From Cephalopachus bancanus (lineage: Eukaryota > Chordata > Mammalia > Primates > Tarsiidae), in the NCBI GenBank assembly GCA_027257055.1, contig JAPVLO010001000.1:1-64000 (forward strand): a stretch of 64,000 nt of DNA, written 5' to 3'. The stretch's first letter is position 1, and every line of letters starts with the position of its first letter. Positions 1-8,936 of this stretch are shown here, piece by piece. The notes below the pieces were generated by a model. It made no database searches, was not told where the DNA came from, and saw only the letters and a program-made list of their open reading frames with translations. Made by a program: the position numbers and the translations under genes.

Positions 1-30
1 CCCTTTTGGATGGCCCGGGGCGGTCCTTAC

Positions 31-526
31 CCGAGTCGCTTGGGCTCTCGGACCCCGAACAGGCCTGGGTCTTGGGCTCGCCCAGCGGACAGGGGGCGGC
101 GGGCGCCGGGTTGCCGGCTTCGAGGCTGGGAGCGCAGTCAGGGGCGGCGGGTGCCTTGGGCGGGTTCCCTCGGGGCGCGCCAGCGACGAGCCGGTCGCTC
201 ACTGCTCTCTCCAGCCGTTCCCGGGCCGAGAAGCCGCTCCACATGCAGTCACGGCGGATGATGGAGGCGTAGTTCCTGCCCCAAGCTTTTGAGTGGCCCC
301 GGGATTCCGCCTCGTCCCCGGTGCCCCCTCCGGGCCACGGATCTGGGGGACCAATCCCAGGGGCCGGGTCCCCGGCGCCAGGACCCGAGCCCCAGGGCGG
401 CGACGTGGGGGGCGACGGCACCAGCTCGAATTTCTTCCAGATGTCCTCGCTGGGCGCCGTGGAGCGGTAGAAATCCTCCCCGCAGTCATAGTCATAGAAA
501 TAGTGCTGGTACGAGTCGAAGTCCAT
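31..526 (-). CDS. MYCL: L-Myc proto-oncogene protein, first main coding exon (partial gene)
   Basis: L-Myc is a nuclear Myc-family transcription factor that dimerises with MAX on E-boxes. This exon holds the N-terminal transactivation half. The frame from the ATG at 526 is open for 165 codons plus one base. It begins [14 protein letters not shown] and carries a Myc box I-like segment (EDIWKKFEL, residues about 27-35, followed by PTSPPW at 40-45) and a Myc box II-like segment ([16 protein letters not shown], about 91-106). An acidic, Pro/Ser-rich tail ends in SESPSDS. The donor GTAAGG starts at 30 and the acceptor CCCGCAG precedes the exon start at 535, so the exon is 31-535. The exon length and phase match human MYCL as I recall it. 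The C-terminal bHLH-zipper exon is outside the window. Residue 3 is Phe where human has Tyr. No frame break was seen. Confidence 0.97.
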
Positions 527-535
527 GTCCGCTGT

Positions 536-897
536 CTGCGGGAGGGAAGGGGGGACGTGCTGACTGGGTGCCGGCCGAGGGAAGGAGGCGTCCCCGGGTC
601 CCTCGGCACAGCGGCTGCCGGGCTCTCGTCCCTCCCCAGCCCCACCGGCTTGCAGCCTGCGCCCAGTCCTCGCGTCCGGAGAAGCCGAGCCCTGGGTCAG
701 AGCGCCGGGGGAAGCCGCTCACAGCGCGCGGACCCGGCTGCGGGGAGCGAGTTCAAAGCAAACTTTGCCAGAGCCTCCCGGAGCGCTGCGCCAGGGCCTG
801 GCCGGGCCGGGCGGGGGCGCGCTGTGCCCAGAAGGCAGCCTGCAGCCATCCCGTTCCCGCAGTCCCGCGCCGGCGCCCGGGCCACCCGCGGCCTCAC
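536..897 (-). other. MYCL: MYCL intron 1
   Basis: GT (GTGAGG, starting at 897) to AG (ending at 536) on the minus strand, 362 bp, GC-rich and free of repeats. The long open frames read across it on both strands are a by-product of GC richness. Confidence 0.85.
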
Positions 898-1095
898 CTC
901 GCTCCCACCGCCCGCCACCTGGAGCGGACCGGCCCCCCGCCGGCTCGGGGTAGCCCGGCAGCCAGCACACACGCACATGCGCGCCACCGAGCGCGCGGCC
1001 CGCCCTCACGAGCGCGCTCCTTGCGCGCGCGCCCCCTCCCTCGCTCGCGCTCGGCTTCCTGGACGCGCTTGGGATCGGCGCGGGAGCGCGAGCTG
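898..1095 (-). other. MYCL: MYCL exon 1 (5' leader, possible N-terminal extension)
   Basis: The exon ends in GAG just before the donor at 897. Its start is set from the TATA-like box near 1120 and is only approximate. An ATG at 978 opens a frame of 27 codons that joins across the 897/536 splice, through three more codons, exactly in frame with the main MDFDS start. This would give a 30-residue longer L-Myc (MCVCAGCRATPSRRGAGP at its start). A human L-Myc isoform of about 394 rather than 364 residues agrees with that length, as far as I recall. A separate short upstream frame, 1006-1104, is described on its own. Confidence 0.75.
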
Positions 1096-1104
1096 CAGCC
1101 GCAT
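1006..1104 (-). other. Short upstream ORF near the MYCL transcription start
   Basis: The ATG at 1104 reads 32 codons, very Arg/Ala-rich (begins MRLQLALPRR), to a TGA at 1008-1006. It sits 15-20 bases downstream of the TATA-like box. It is therefore only in the mRNA if transcription starts slightly upstream of the position expected from that box. Whether it is translated is unknown. Confidence 0.35.
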
Positions 1105-1117
1105 TGTTTCCCGGCTG

Positions 1118-1128
1118 CCTTATATCTC
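1118..1128 (-). promoter_or_regulatory. MYCL: TATA-like box of the MYCL promoter
   Basis: The minus strand reads GAGATATAAGG within an otherwise very GC-rich stretch. The distance to the inferred exon 1 start is about 25-30 bases. Confidence 0.6.
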
Positions 1129-1250
1129 GTCGCGCGCCCGGGACTCGGGGACCGGGGGCGGGCCCTATGGGATAGGCCCCGCCCCCTCCCTGCCCACTTC
1201 CCCGTAGTCGACAGGTGGGGCCGGCCCTACCTCCAGGCTGCGCTCACCCG

Positions 1251-1635
1251 TTCTATTCTCTACCCTCTAGTCCCAAAATAAATTGCACGCTGGGGAGTGC
1301 GGAGCTGGAGACGAGCTGCTTAGCCCGGCGGTCGCCTGGTGGCGGCGTGACTCTCCAGCGAGGCCCTCACGGTCTCCAGCCGGTTGAACTAAGCCGAGCT
1401 CCTCGCCCACTCTGGGCTGGGGAATAGGGTAGGGCTATTCCCCGCCCCACCCTGCGAGCCTACTTCCCCCGGGCGCGCCCCACTTGGTTCAGGTGCGGCC
1501 GACCCGCCGCAGGGGGTGGGGGTGGGGGGGGTTGGGCAACCGCGCCACCTGGCGGCCCACAGCCCTGAACTTGGGTTGGTCCCGGCGCCCGCCTCTTTAC
1601 CTGTAGTCCCGTTTCTTTGGCTCTGTGGCCCCAAC
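1251..1635. other. Moderately GC-rich upstream flank, no gene seen
   Basis: Unique-looking DNA between the MYCL island and the first repeat. It contains a G-run near 1510-1530. I see no coding signature. Confidence 0.5.
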
Positions 1636-1639
1636 TTAC

Positions 1640-1790
1640 ACTGCAGAGAAGCGAAGTGATGAATATTCCGGGCTTTGGAGCCTGCAACTTAACCTTTCCG
1701 AGCCACAGTTTCATCTGCAAAATGAAGGGATGGTAGTACTTACCTCAGAGGGGTTGATGTGAGGGTTTCAGAAGATAGAGCATCTCGGGA
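1640..1790 (+). repeat. MIR SINE fragment
   Basis: Recognisable MIR core: a tRNA-derived SINE with the GAGCCACAGTTTCATCTGCAA signature and the following GTACTTACCTCAGAGG stretch, in forward orientation. Confidence 0.75.
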
Positions 1791-2096
1791 AGGAGCCAGC
1801 GTCGGGAGGAGAGGCAAGCAGAAATGGCTTCACCCCTGGGGCCCTGGCCATGGAGAGGAGGAAAGGTTTTCTCCAGGCAAGGCCAGAGCTGAGACCCGCC
1901 CCACTCCCTTACCCCTAACACAGAGCACTCGGTAGGAGCCATGCTACGAGAGGAAAGAGAACAAGGATTTGGAGTCTGGAAACTTCGTTCAAGCCTTCGC
2001 TTTGCCACTTGCTAGACGTAGGGTCAAGTTGTTTGAAGCTTTACCCTGCATCTCTGGTCAAGATGACAGACGTATAACCCCTTTGTGTCATCTTCT

Positions 2097-2220
2097 TTTT
2101 TTTGTGTGTTGGAGTCTCACTCTGTCGCCCAGACTGGAGTGCAGTGGCTGCTCCCGGCCACCGCAGCCTCGACCTGCTGGGCTCCGGCGATCCTTCTGCC
2201 TCAGCCTTCCAAGTAGCCGT
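2097..2220 (-). mobile_element. Alu, 5'-truncated in the right arm
   Basis: Starts with a T-run and ends in AAGTAGCC, so only part of the right monomer is present. It is flanked by a perfect 12-bp target-site duplication GTGTCATCTTCT (2085-2096 and 2221-2232). It lacks the left-arm pol III boxes and was dead on arrival. Confidence 0.9.
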
Positions 2221-2250
2221 GTGTCATCTTCTATGCGATGGTATGTATAC

Positions 2251-2536
2251 TTTTTTTTGAGTTGGAGTCTCACTCTGTTGCCCAGGCTGGAGTGCAGTGG
2301 CACACTCATCTGCCTTGACCTACTGGGCTCAGGCAATCCTTCAGCCTCAGTCTTCCAAGTAGCCGGAACGCTACAGACGCGAGCCACCAGACCTGGCTAA
2401 TTTGTTTTGATTTATTGTAGAGATGAGGTCTTGCCAAGTTGCCCAGGCTGGTCTCAAACCCCTGGACTCTGGAAATCCTCTCACCTCGGCCTCCCAAAGT
2501 GCTGGGATTACAGCCTTGAGCCACCCACGCCCGGCC
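2251..2536 (-). mobile_element. Alu, full length
   Basis: Both arms are present, T-run first. Near-perfect duplication GGTATGTATAC / GGTATCTATAC at its ends. Confidence 0.9.
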
Positions 2537-3440
2537 GGTATCTATACTTCTATGCAAAGATATTTATATCACCTTTGGTGAAAGAGGAAAAACTAAATTA
2601 TATGGCCAGTCTGAGATTTAGGCTCGAGGTAACTTGCGATAGCAGCCAGTACCTCTAGATTCCTCCATCTGGCAAGGTCTGGTGTCAGTCTACCCCAGCC
2701 TGGTTGCCTGCTGTCTCTCTGCCTACCACGTTTGTGATCTAAGATCGCCAAACTACTCATTGTTGGCATCCCAGCAGATGGAAGTGAGAAGTAGCTCAAT
2801 GTGGATGGATACAGGTGTTAGTTAATATATGGGTTGGGTGAGAAGGCAGGGAAGATGACAGCCTCCGTTTTAGATATGTTGGGTCTAAGGTGCATGCAGG
2901 ACATCCTTGAAGGCAGGCACTAGCTCTTACTTGCTTTGTAATCTCAGCACCTAGACCAGCTTCTGGCAGATATTTGTGAACTGACTCAGCCAACTAGATT
3001 GATTGAGACAGGCTGTGTGCCCTGCTTTGTGCTGAATGGAAGGCACAGATCAGAAAGGTTCCAGGTTTCATTACAGCCCTGAGGCAGAAGGATTGGACTG
3101 CCTTTTGGTAACTTGTTCTCTGGTCCCCAGGTATCTGAGATGGTTGTTGTACCAGTCAGGGTTGTGGGTTACAAATGACAGAAACCAACCATAGATAAAT
3201 TTAAGCCGAAAATGACTTTATTGAAATAATTTGGGGTATAGTATTCATGGGAGGCTGGAAATCTATGCTTGGAGAACAGGCTTTCTCTGTTTAGACTAGA
3301 GATTCTACTCAGCAGTCCCTCCTATGGTTTCATTCTTGTTGATGATATCTGGGGCAACCAGGAGGTGATTCCCACAAGAAGTAGGAAAAGGGAAATTAAG
3401 TTGTCTTCTGAGAGAGTTAGGCTGCCTCTTGACTTTGCAT
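2537..3440. other. Unassigned intergenic DNA
   Basis: No gene seen. 3150-3260 (ACCAGTCAGGGTTGTGGGTT onward, to an A/T-rich end) resembles an old interspersed repeat whose family I cannot name. Confidence 0.4.
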
Positions 3441-3727
3441 TTTTTTTTTTTTTTAGTTGGAGTCTCACTCTGTCACCCAGATTGGAGTGTAGTGGCCGCT
3501 CCTGGCCACCGCAGCCTCGACCTGCTGGGCTCCGGTGATCCTTCCGCCTCAGCCTTCCGAGTAGCTGGAATTACAGGCATGCGCTACCACGCCCGGCTGA
3601 TTTTTTGATTTATTGTAGAGATGAGGTCTCGCTGCCCAGGCGGGTCTCGAACCTGTGGGCTCAGGCAATTCACTGACCTCAGCCTCCCAAAGGCGCAGGA
3701 TTATAGGCTGAGCCACTGAGCCCGGCT
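3441..3727 (-). mobile_element. Alu, young-type
   Basis: T-run, then right arm, linker TTTTTTGATTTATTGTAGAG, then left arm ending GAGCCCGGC. Confidence 0.9.
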
Positions 3728-3730
3728 GTT

Positions 3731-4066
3731 GTTTTTTTTTTTTTGAGTGCAAGTCTCACTCTGTCGCCTGCACTTTTTTTTTTTTTTTGAGTTGGAGTCT
3801 CACTCTGTTGCCCAGACTGGAGTGCAGTGGCCGCTTCCGGCCACCGCAGCCTCGACCTGCTGGGCTCCGGCGATCCTTCCGCCTCAGCCTTCCAAGTAGC
3901 TGGAACTACAGGCGCGTGCTACCACACTCCTCTAATTTTTGATTTATTGTAGAGATGAGGTCTCGCCAATTTGCCCAGGCGGGTCTCGAACTGACGGGCT
4001 CAGGCAATCCACTCACCTTGGCCTCCCAAAGTGCTGGGATTACAGGCTGAGCCACCGAGCCCGGCC
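3731..4066 (-). mobile_element. Alu with a short extra 3'-end piece
   Basis: A full Alu at 3774-4066 is preceded by about 40 bases of another Alu 3' end (3731-3773). The motif CCTGCAC recurs at 3768 and 4069, suggesting insertion into the tail of a truncated Alu. Confidence 0.85.
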
Positions 4067-4074
4067 AGCCTGCA

Positions 4075-4366
4075 CTTTTTTTTTTTTTGAGTTGGAGTCT
4101 CTGTTGCCCAGGCTGGAGTGCAGTGGCACACTCATGGCCACCACAGCCTTGACCTGCTGGGTTCAGGTGATCCTTCAGCCTCAGCTTCCAAGTAGCTGGA
4201 GTTACAGGAGTGCGCCACCATGCCTGGCTAATTTTTAAAAATTTATTGTATAGATGAGTTCTCACCATGTTCCTCAGGCTAGTCTCTAACCCCTGAGCTC
4301 AGGCAATCCTCTCGCCTCCACCTCCCAAAGTGCTGGGATTACAGGTGTGAGCCACTGCACTCAGCT
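4075..4366 (-). mobile_element. Alu, older type
   Basis: Ends in GAGCCACTGCACTCAGC. CpG sites are mostly decayed. Confidence 0.9.
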
Positions 4367-4367
4367 A

Positions 4368-4368
<1 letters not shown>

Positions 4369-4411
<43 letters not shown>
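4369..4411. repeat. (TG)n microsatellite
   Basis: About 21 uninterrupted TG units between two Alus. Confidence 0.95.
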
Positions 4412-4413
<2 letters not shown>

Positions 4414-4568
4414 TTTTTAGTGGGAGTCTCACTCTGTCGCCACGCTGGAGTAAAGTGGCATGCTCACAGCCACTGCAGTCTCTACCTGCTGAGCTCAGGC
4501 AATCCTTCCACCTCAGCCTTCCAAGTAGCTGGAATTGCAGGTGGGTGCCATCACATCTGTTTGGCTAT
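4412..4568 (-). mobile_element. Alu, right-arm part of a split element
   Basis: The right monomer stops at the linker. The matching left arm resumes at 5210, after two later Alus. Confidence 0.85.
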
Positions 4569-4890
4569 TTTTATTTTTTTATTTATTTTATTTATTTTAT
4601 TTTTTATTTTTTTGAGTTGGAGTCTCACTCTCTCGCCCAGACTGGAGTGCAGTGGCCGCTCCCGGCCACCGCAGCCTCGACCTGCTGGGCTCCGGCGATC
4701 CTTCTGCCTCAGCCTTCCAAGTAGCTGGAACTACAGGGGTGCGCTACCACGCCCGGCTCATTTTTGATTTATTGTAGAAATGAGGTCTCGCCAAGTTGCC
4801 CAGGCAGGTCTCGAACCCGCGGGCTCAGGCAATCCACTCACCTCAGCCTCCCAAAGCGCTGCGATTATAGGCTGAGCCACCGAGCCCGGC
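4569..4890 (-). mobile_element. Alu inserted into an older Alu
   Basis: Long (TTTAT)n-rich tail, then a full young-type Alu ending GAGCCCGGC. Confidence 0.9.
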
Positions 4891-4920
4891 TTACAATACA
4901 TTTTTAAAAAATAGCCAGAC

Positions 4921-5209
4921 AAGCTGGAGTCGGTGGCTCAGCCTGTAATCCCGCGCCTTTGGGAGGCTGAGGTGAGTGGATTGCCTGAGCCCGCGGGTTC
5001 GAGACCTGCCTGGGCAACTTGGCGAGACCTCATCTCTACAATAAATCAAAAATTAGCCAAGAGTGGTAGTGCGCGCCTGTAGTTCCAGCTACTCGGAAGG
5101 CTGAGGCAGAAGGATCGCCAGAGCCCAGCAGGGCAAGGCTGCAGTGGCCAAAAGTGGACACTGCACTCCAGTCTGAGTGACAGAGTGAGACTCCAACTCA
5201 AAAAAAAAA
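4921..5209 (+). mobile_element. Alu, forward, inserted into the same older Alu
   Basis: Forward Alu from CGGTGGCTCAGCCTG to the A-tail at 5200-5209. Confidence 0.9.
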
Positions 5210-5330
5210 TTATCGTAGAGATGATATCTCACCATGTTCCTCAGTCTGGTCTTGAATCCCTGAGCTCAGGCAATCCTCTCGCCTCCACCTCCCAAAGTGC
5301 TGGAATTACAGGATGAACCATTGCGCCTGG

Positions 5331-5331
<1 letters not shown>
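5210..5331 (-). mobile_element. Left arm of the split Alu begun at 4412
   Basis: Begins TTATCGTAGAGATG and ends CGCCTGGCCG. It completes the element interrupted at 4568. Confidence 0.8.

Positions 5332-5332
<1 letters not shown>

Positions 5333-5381
<49 letters not shown>
5333..5381. repeat. (AT)n microsatellite
   Basis: About 24 AT units running directly into an Alu T-tail. Confidence 0.95.
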
Positions 5382-5413
<32 letters not shown>

Positions 5414-5702
5414 CTTTTTTCTTTTTTTTTGAGTTGGAGTCTCACTCTGTCGCCCAGACTGGAGTGCAGTGGCCACTCCCGGCCACCGCAGCCTCGACCT
5501 GCTGGGCTCCGGCGATCCTTCCGCCTCAGCCTTCCAAGTAGCTGGAATTACAGGCATGCGCTACCACGCCTGCTGATTTTTTGATTTATTGTAGAGATGA
5601 GGTCTCACTGCCCAGGCGGGTCTCGAACCCGCGGGCTCAGGCAATCCACTCACCTCAGCCTGCCAAAGTCGCAGGATTATAGGCTGAGCCACCGAGCCCG
5701 GC
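5382..5702 (-). mobile_element. Alu, young-type, with long T-run
   Basis: Over 40 bases of T-rich tail, then a complete element ending GAGCCCGGC. Confidence 0.9.
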
Positions 5703-5721
5703 TTCTTTCCCTTATTTTTAC

Positions 5722-6010
5722 TTTTGTGTTGGAGTCTCACTCCTTTGCCCAGGCTGGAGTGCAGTGGCACGCATGCTCACAGCCACCCCAGCGTCCAACT
5801 GCTGGGTTCCGGCGATCCTTCCACCTCAGCCTTCCGAGTAGACGGAACTACAGACGCGCTACCATGCCCGACTAATTTTTTAAAATTTTATTGTAGAGAC
5901 GAGGTCTCGCCAAGTTGCCTGGGCGGGTCTCGAACCTGTGGGCTCAGGTAATCCACTTTCCTCGGCCTCCCAAAGTGCTGGGATTACGGATTGAGCCACT
6001 GAGCCCGGCC
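5722..6010 (-). mobile_element. Alu
   Basis: Full-length antisense Alu ending GAGCCCGGCC. Confidence 0.9.
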
Positions 6011-6018
6011 TATTTTTC

Positions 6019-6316
6019 ATTTTTTTTTTTTTTTTTTTGAGTTGGAGTCTCACTCTCTCGCCCAGACTGGAGTGCAGTGGCATGCTCCCGGCCACTGCAG
6101 CCTCGACCTGCTGGGCTCTGGCGATCCTTCCGCCTCAGCCTTCCAAGCAGCTGGAACTACAGGGGTGCGCTACCACGCCCGGCTCATTTTGATTTTATCG
6201 TAGAGATGAGGTCTCGCCAAGTTGCCCAGGCGGGTCTCGAACCCGCGGGCTCAGGCAATCCACTCACCTCAGCCTCCTAAAGGCGCGGGATTACAGGCTG
6301 AGCCACCGAGCCTGGC
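6019..6316 (-). mobile_element. Alu, young-type
   Basis: T-run followed by a complete two-arm element ending GAGCCTGGC. Confidence 0.9.
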
Positions 6317-6387
6317 TTACATGTAGGTGTTTAATTAACAGTAGTTGTCATATGAACGGTAATTATGACTATGTTATGCCACTGGCC

Positions 6388-6549
6388 ATTTTTTTTTTTT
6401 TGAGTTGGAGTCTCACTATGTCACCCAGGCTGGAGTGCAGTACCATGTTCACAGCCACCATAACCTTGACCTGGTGGGCTCAGGCAATCCTTCTTCCTCA
6501 GCCTTCCAAGTAGCTGGAACTACAGGCACGTGCCACCAAGCCCAGCTAC
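6388..6549 (-). mobile_element. Alu, right arm only
   Basis: Stops at the linker (CCCAGCTACA) and is abutted by the next Alu. Confidence 0.85.
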
Positions 6550-6556
6550 ATTTTTT

Positions 6557-6852
6557 CCTTTTTTTTTTTTTTTTGAGTTGGAGTCTCACGTTGTCACCCA
6601 AACTGGAGTGCAGTGGCCGCTCCCGGCCACCGCAGCCTCGCCTGTTGGGCTCCGGCGATCCTTCCGCCTCAGCCTTCCAAGTAGCCAGAATTGCAGGCAT
6701 GCGCTACCATGCCGGGCTGATTTTTTGATTTATTGTAGAGATGAGATCTCGCCAAGTTGCCCAGGCGAGTCTCGAACCCACGGGCTCAGGCAATTCACTC
6801 ACCTCACCCTCCCAAGGCACGAGATTACAGGCTGAGCTACTGAAGCCTGGCT
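6557..6852 (-). mobile_element. Alu, young-type
   Basis: Complete antisense element, T-run 6557-6575. Confidence 0.9.
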
Positions 6853-6973
6853 ACCTTTTTTAATTTTTAAGACTTTTTCTGTTTCCTAAATATTCCCTTT
6901 TTGTAGCTTCCTGTTCTTTCTTCATAAAAATTTTTTTTTTCTTTTTTCCTTTGAGGCTACTAATAATTTTCAG

Positions 6974-7270
6974 GGCTGGGTGCAGTGGCTCAAGCCTGTA
7001 ATTCCAGCACTTTGGGAGGCCAAGGCGAGAGGACTGCCTGAACTCAGGGGTCCGAGACCAGTCTGGGCAACTTGGTGAGTCCTTGTCTCTACAATAAATC
7101 AAAAAATTAGCCACACCTGGTAGTGCATGCCTGTAGTTCCAGCTACTTGGAAGGCTGAGACGGAAGGATCTCCTGAGTCCAGCAGGTCAAGGCTGCGGTG
7201 GCCATGAGCATGCCACTGCACTTGCAGCCTGGATGACAGAATGAGACTCCAACTCAAAAAAAAAAAAAAA
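6974..7270 (+). mobile_element. Alu, forward
   Basis: Begins GGCTGGGTGCAGTGGCTC. The A-tail ends at 7270, directly before the U6 retrocopy. Confidence 0.9.
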
Positions 7271-7272
7271 TC

Positions 7273-7387
7273 ATGCTTGCTTCAGCAGCACATATACTAA
7301 AATTGGAACGATAGAGAGAAGATTAGCATGGCCCCTGTGCAAGAATGACACGCAAATTCGTGAATCGTTCCATATTTAAAAAAAAAA
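7273..7387 (+). pseudogene. RNU6 pseudogene: U6 spliceosomal snRNA retropseudogene
   Basis: About 105 bases match U6 snRNA end to end: the TTCAGCAGCACATATACTAA start, the ACAGAGA-box region now reading ATAGAGAGAAG, and the 3' ATTCGTGAATCGTTCCATAT. I count roughly seven substitutions against the human sequence as I recall it, including one at the ACAGAG box that pairs with 5' splice sites. The copy carries an A-tail (7378-7387), and the upstream 60 bases are the A-tail and end of an Alu. There is therefore no PSE or TATA box. It is a LINE-mobilised copy, almost surely silent. Confidence 0.93.
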
Positions 7388-7394
7388 TAGTTTT

Positions 7395-7679
7395 CAGGCA
7401 AGTATAGTGGCCCATGTCTGTTATCCCAGTACTTTGGGAGGCCGAGGTAAGAGGATTGCTGAGCCCAGGAGTTCGAGGCCAGCTTGGACAACATAGTGAG
7501 ATCTGGTCTCTACAACAAATAAAAAAATTAGCTGGCATGGTAGTGCACACCTGTAGTTTCAGCTACTTGAAAGACTGAAGCAGAAGGATTGCCTGAACCC
7601 AGCAGACTGAGGCTGTGGTAGCCATGATCACGCCACTGTACTTTAGCCTGGGTGACAGAGTGAGATTCCAACTCAAAAT
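7395..7679 (+). mobile_element. Alu, older type, forward
   Basis: Decayed CpGs and GTTATCCCAGTACTTTGGG; full dimer with an A-rich end. Confidence 0.88.
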
Positions 7680-7844
7680 AATTTTTTTTCATGTTAATTA
7701 TACATTTTGAAAGTTTTTCCTGTTTCCTATTTTCTCTATTTCCTCTGAATTATCCTGTTTACTTTGTTCTGTGTTTTTTGTTAGAGGCTTTCATCAAATA
7801 TCTGGCAATCCTTGCTGTCAGTTTTGATTTATATTACAGAGCAG

Positions 7845-7977
7845 AGCCAGGCATGGTGACATGCACCTGTAAGTAATTCCAGCTACTTGGGAGGTGGAGG
7901 CAGGAGGATCGCTTGAGTCCAGGAGTTTGAGACCAGCCTGGGCAATAGACCCCAACTAAAAAAAGAAAAGAAAAAAA
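7845..7977 (+). mobile_element. Alu monomer (FLAM-like)
   Basis: A single left-type monomer, GCCAGGCATGGTGACATGC to an A-rich end. Confidence 0.75.
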
Positions 7978-8119
7978 TAGAGTGAGGCATTAAGAGCTGA
8001 TTAGGAGCTCTCTATGGGGGAAAGGGTATTGATTAATGAGCTTCACTAAACAGTTATTAGGCAGATACCTGGCAGATTTACCAGGGGACTCCTCAACTGT
8101 CAGTACCAGTGCATCTTTC

Positions 8120-8257
8120 TTTCTTTTTTTGATTTATTGTAGAGGTGAGGTCTTGCCAAGTTGACCAGGCGGGTCTCTAACTCGCGGGCTCAGGCAATCC
8201 ACTGACCTCAGCCTCCCAAGGTGCGGGGATTACGGGCTGAGCCACCAAGCCCAGCCC
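8120..8257 (-). mobile_element. Alu left-arm fragment
   Basis: Begins at TTTTTTTGATTTATTGTAG (the linker) and runs to CCACCAAGCCCAGCC. The right arm is absent. Confidence 0.85.
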
Positions 8258-8611
8258 GTGCATCTTTCAATTTTCAGAATCCTTTCATCTACCAGGGCAA
8301 GATTATATGCCTGGCTGCCAGTCTTCTAGGGACCAAGAGGGGAAAGGGTCTTACAGTTTAGCAAATCCTGCCCTGACTTCAGTACAATCACCCTATCCTT
8401 AGTTGTGCCTAGTGTTCCCAAATCCAGAGCCTCTCAATTCAACCTGTCTTCTGCTCGGAAGGAAAAGAGCAGTCACCTGGCTACAAAGGTCAAGGAAGGA
8501 GGTTTAGAAATCTAACTCTTGTTACTTTCATTCAATCTTCCTTTTTCAGTCCCACTCTACAACCCTGCCTTTAGAAGTATCTAGTGCCTTCAGTCCATGA
8601 ACTGCTCTTGA
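8258..8611. other. Unique-looking intergenic DNA
   Basis: About 350 bases with no recognised repeat, ORF or RNA gene. Confidence 0.5.
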
Positions 8612-8905
8612 GTTTTTTTTTTTTTTTTTGCGTTGGAGTCTCACTCTGTTGCCCAGACTGGAGTGCAGTGGCACACCCCTGGCCACTGCAGCCTCCACCT
8701 GCTGGGCTCCGGCGATCCTTCCACCTCAGCCTTCCAAGCAGCCAGAACTACGGGCGTGCACTACCACACCTGGCTAATTTTTGATTTATTGTAGAGATGA
8801 GGTCTCGCCAAGTTGCCCCGGTGGGTCTCGAACCCGCGGGCTCAGGCAACCCACTCACCTCAGCCTCCCAAAGCATGGGATTACAGGCTGAGCCACCGAG
8901 CCCGG
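8612..8905 (-). mobile_element. Alu, young-type
   Basis: Complete antisense Alu ending GAGCCCGGC, just left of the TPM3 retropseudogene. Confidence 0.9.
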
Positions 8906-8924
8906 CTTCTTTTTTTAATTTTTG

Positions 8925-8936
8925 GTGGTAGGTTTT
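8925..8936. repeat. Target-site duplication of the TPM3 retropseudogene (left copy)
   Basis: GTGGTAGGTTTT, identical to 11021-11032. The right junction reads TT|AAAA on the bottom strand, the preferred L1 endonuclease site. Confidence 0.92.

Larger units (their letters stand above)
1..1250. promoter_or_regulatory. CpG-rich island over the MYCL 5' end
   Basis: GC-rich and CpG-dense, with many CGCG and GGGCGG-like boxes, from the left edge to about 1250, where GC content and CpG frequency fall. It covers the promoter, exon 1, intron 1 and the first coding exon. Confidence 0.85.

Noticed and set aside
289..1281. 330-codon plus-strand open frame
   Set aside because: Antisense to MYCL exons and the CpG island. 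It reads across well-supported minus-strand splice sites and has no recognisable motif.
7273..7387. A functional U6 snRNA gene
   Set aside because: Several substitutions, an A-tail, and an Alu tail in place of the required upstream PSE and TATA box.
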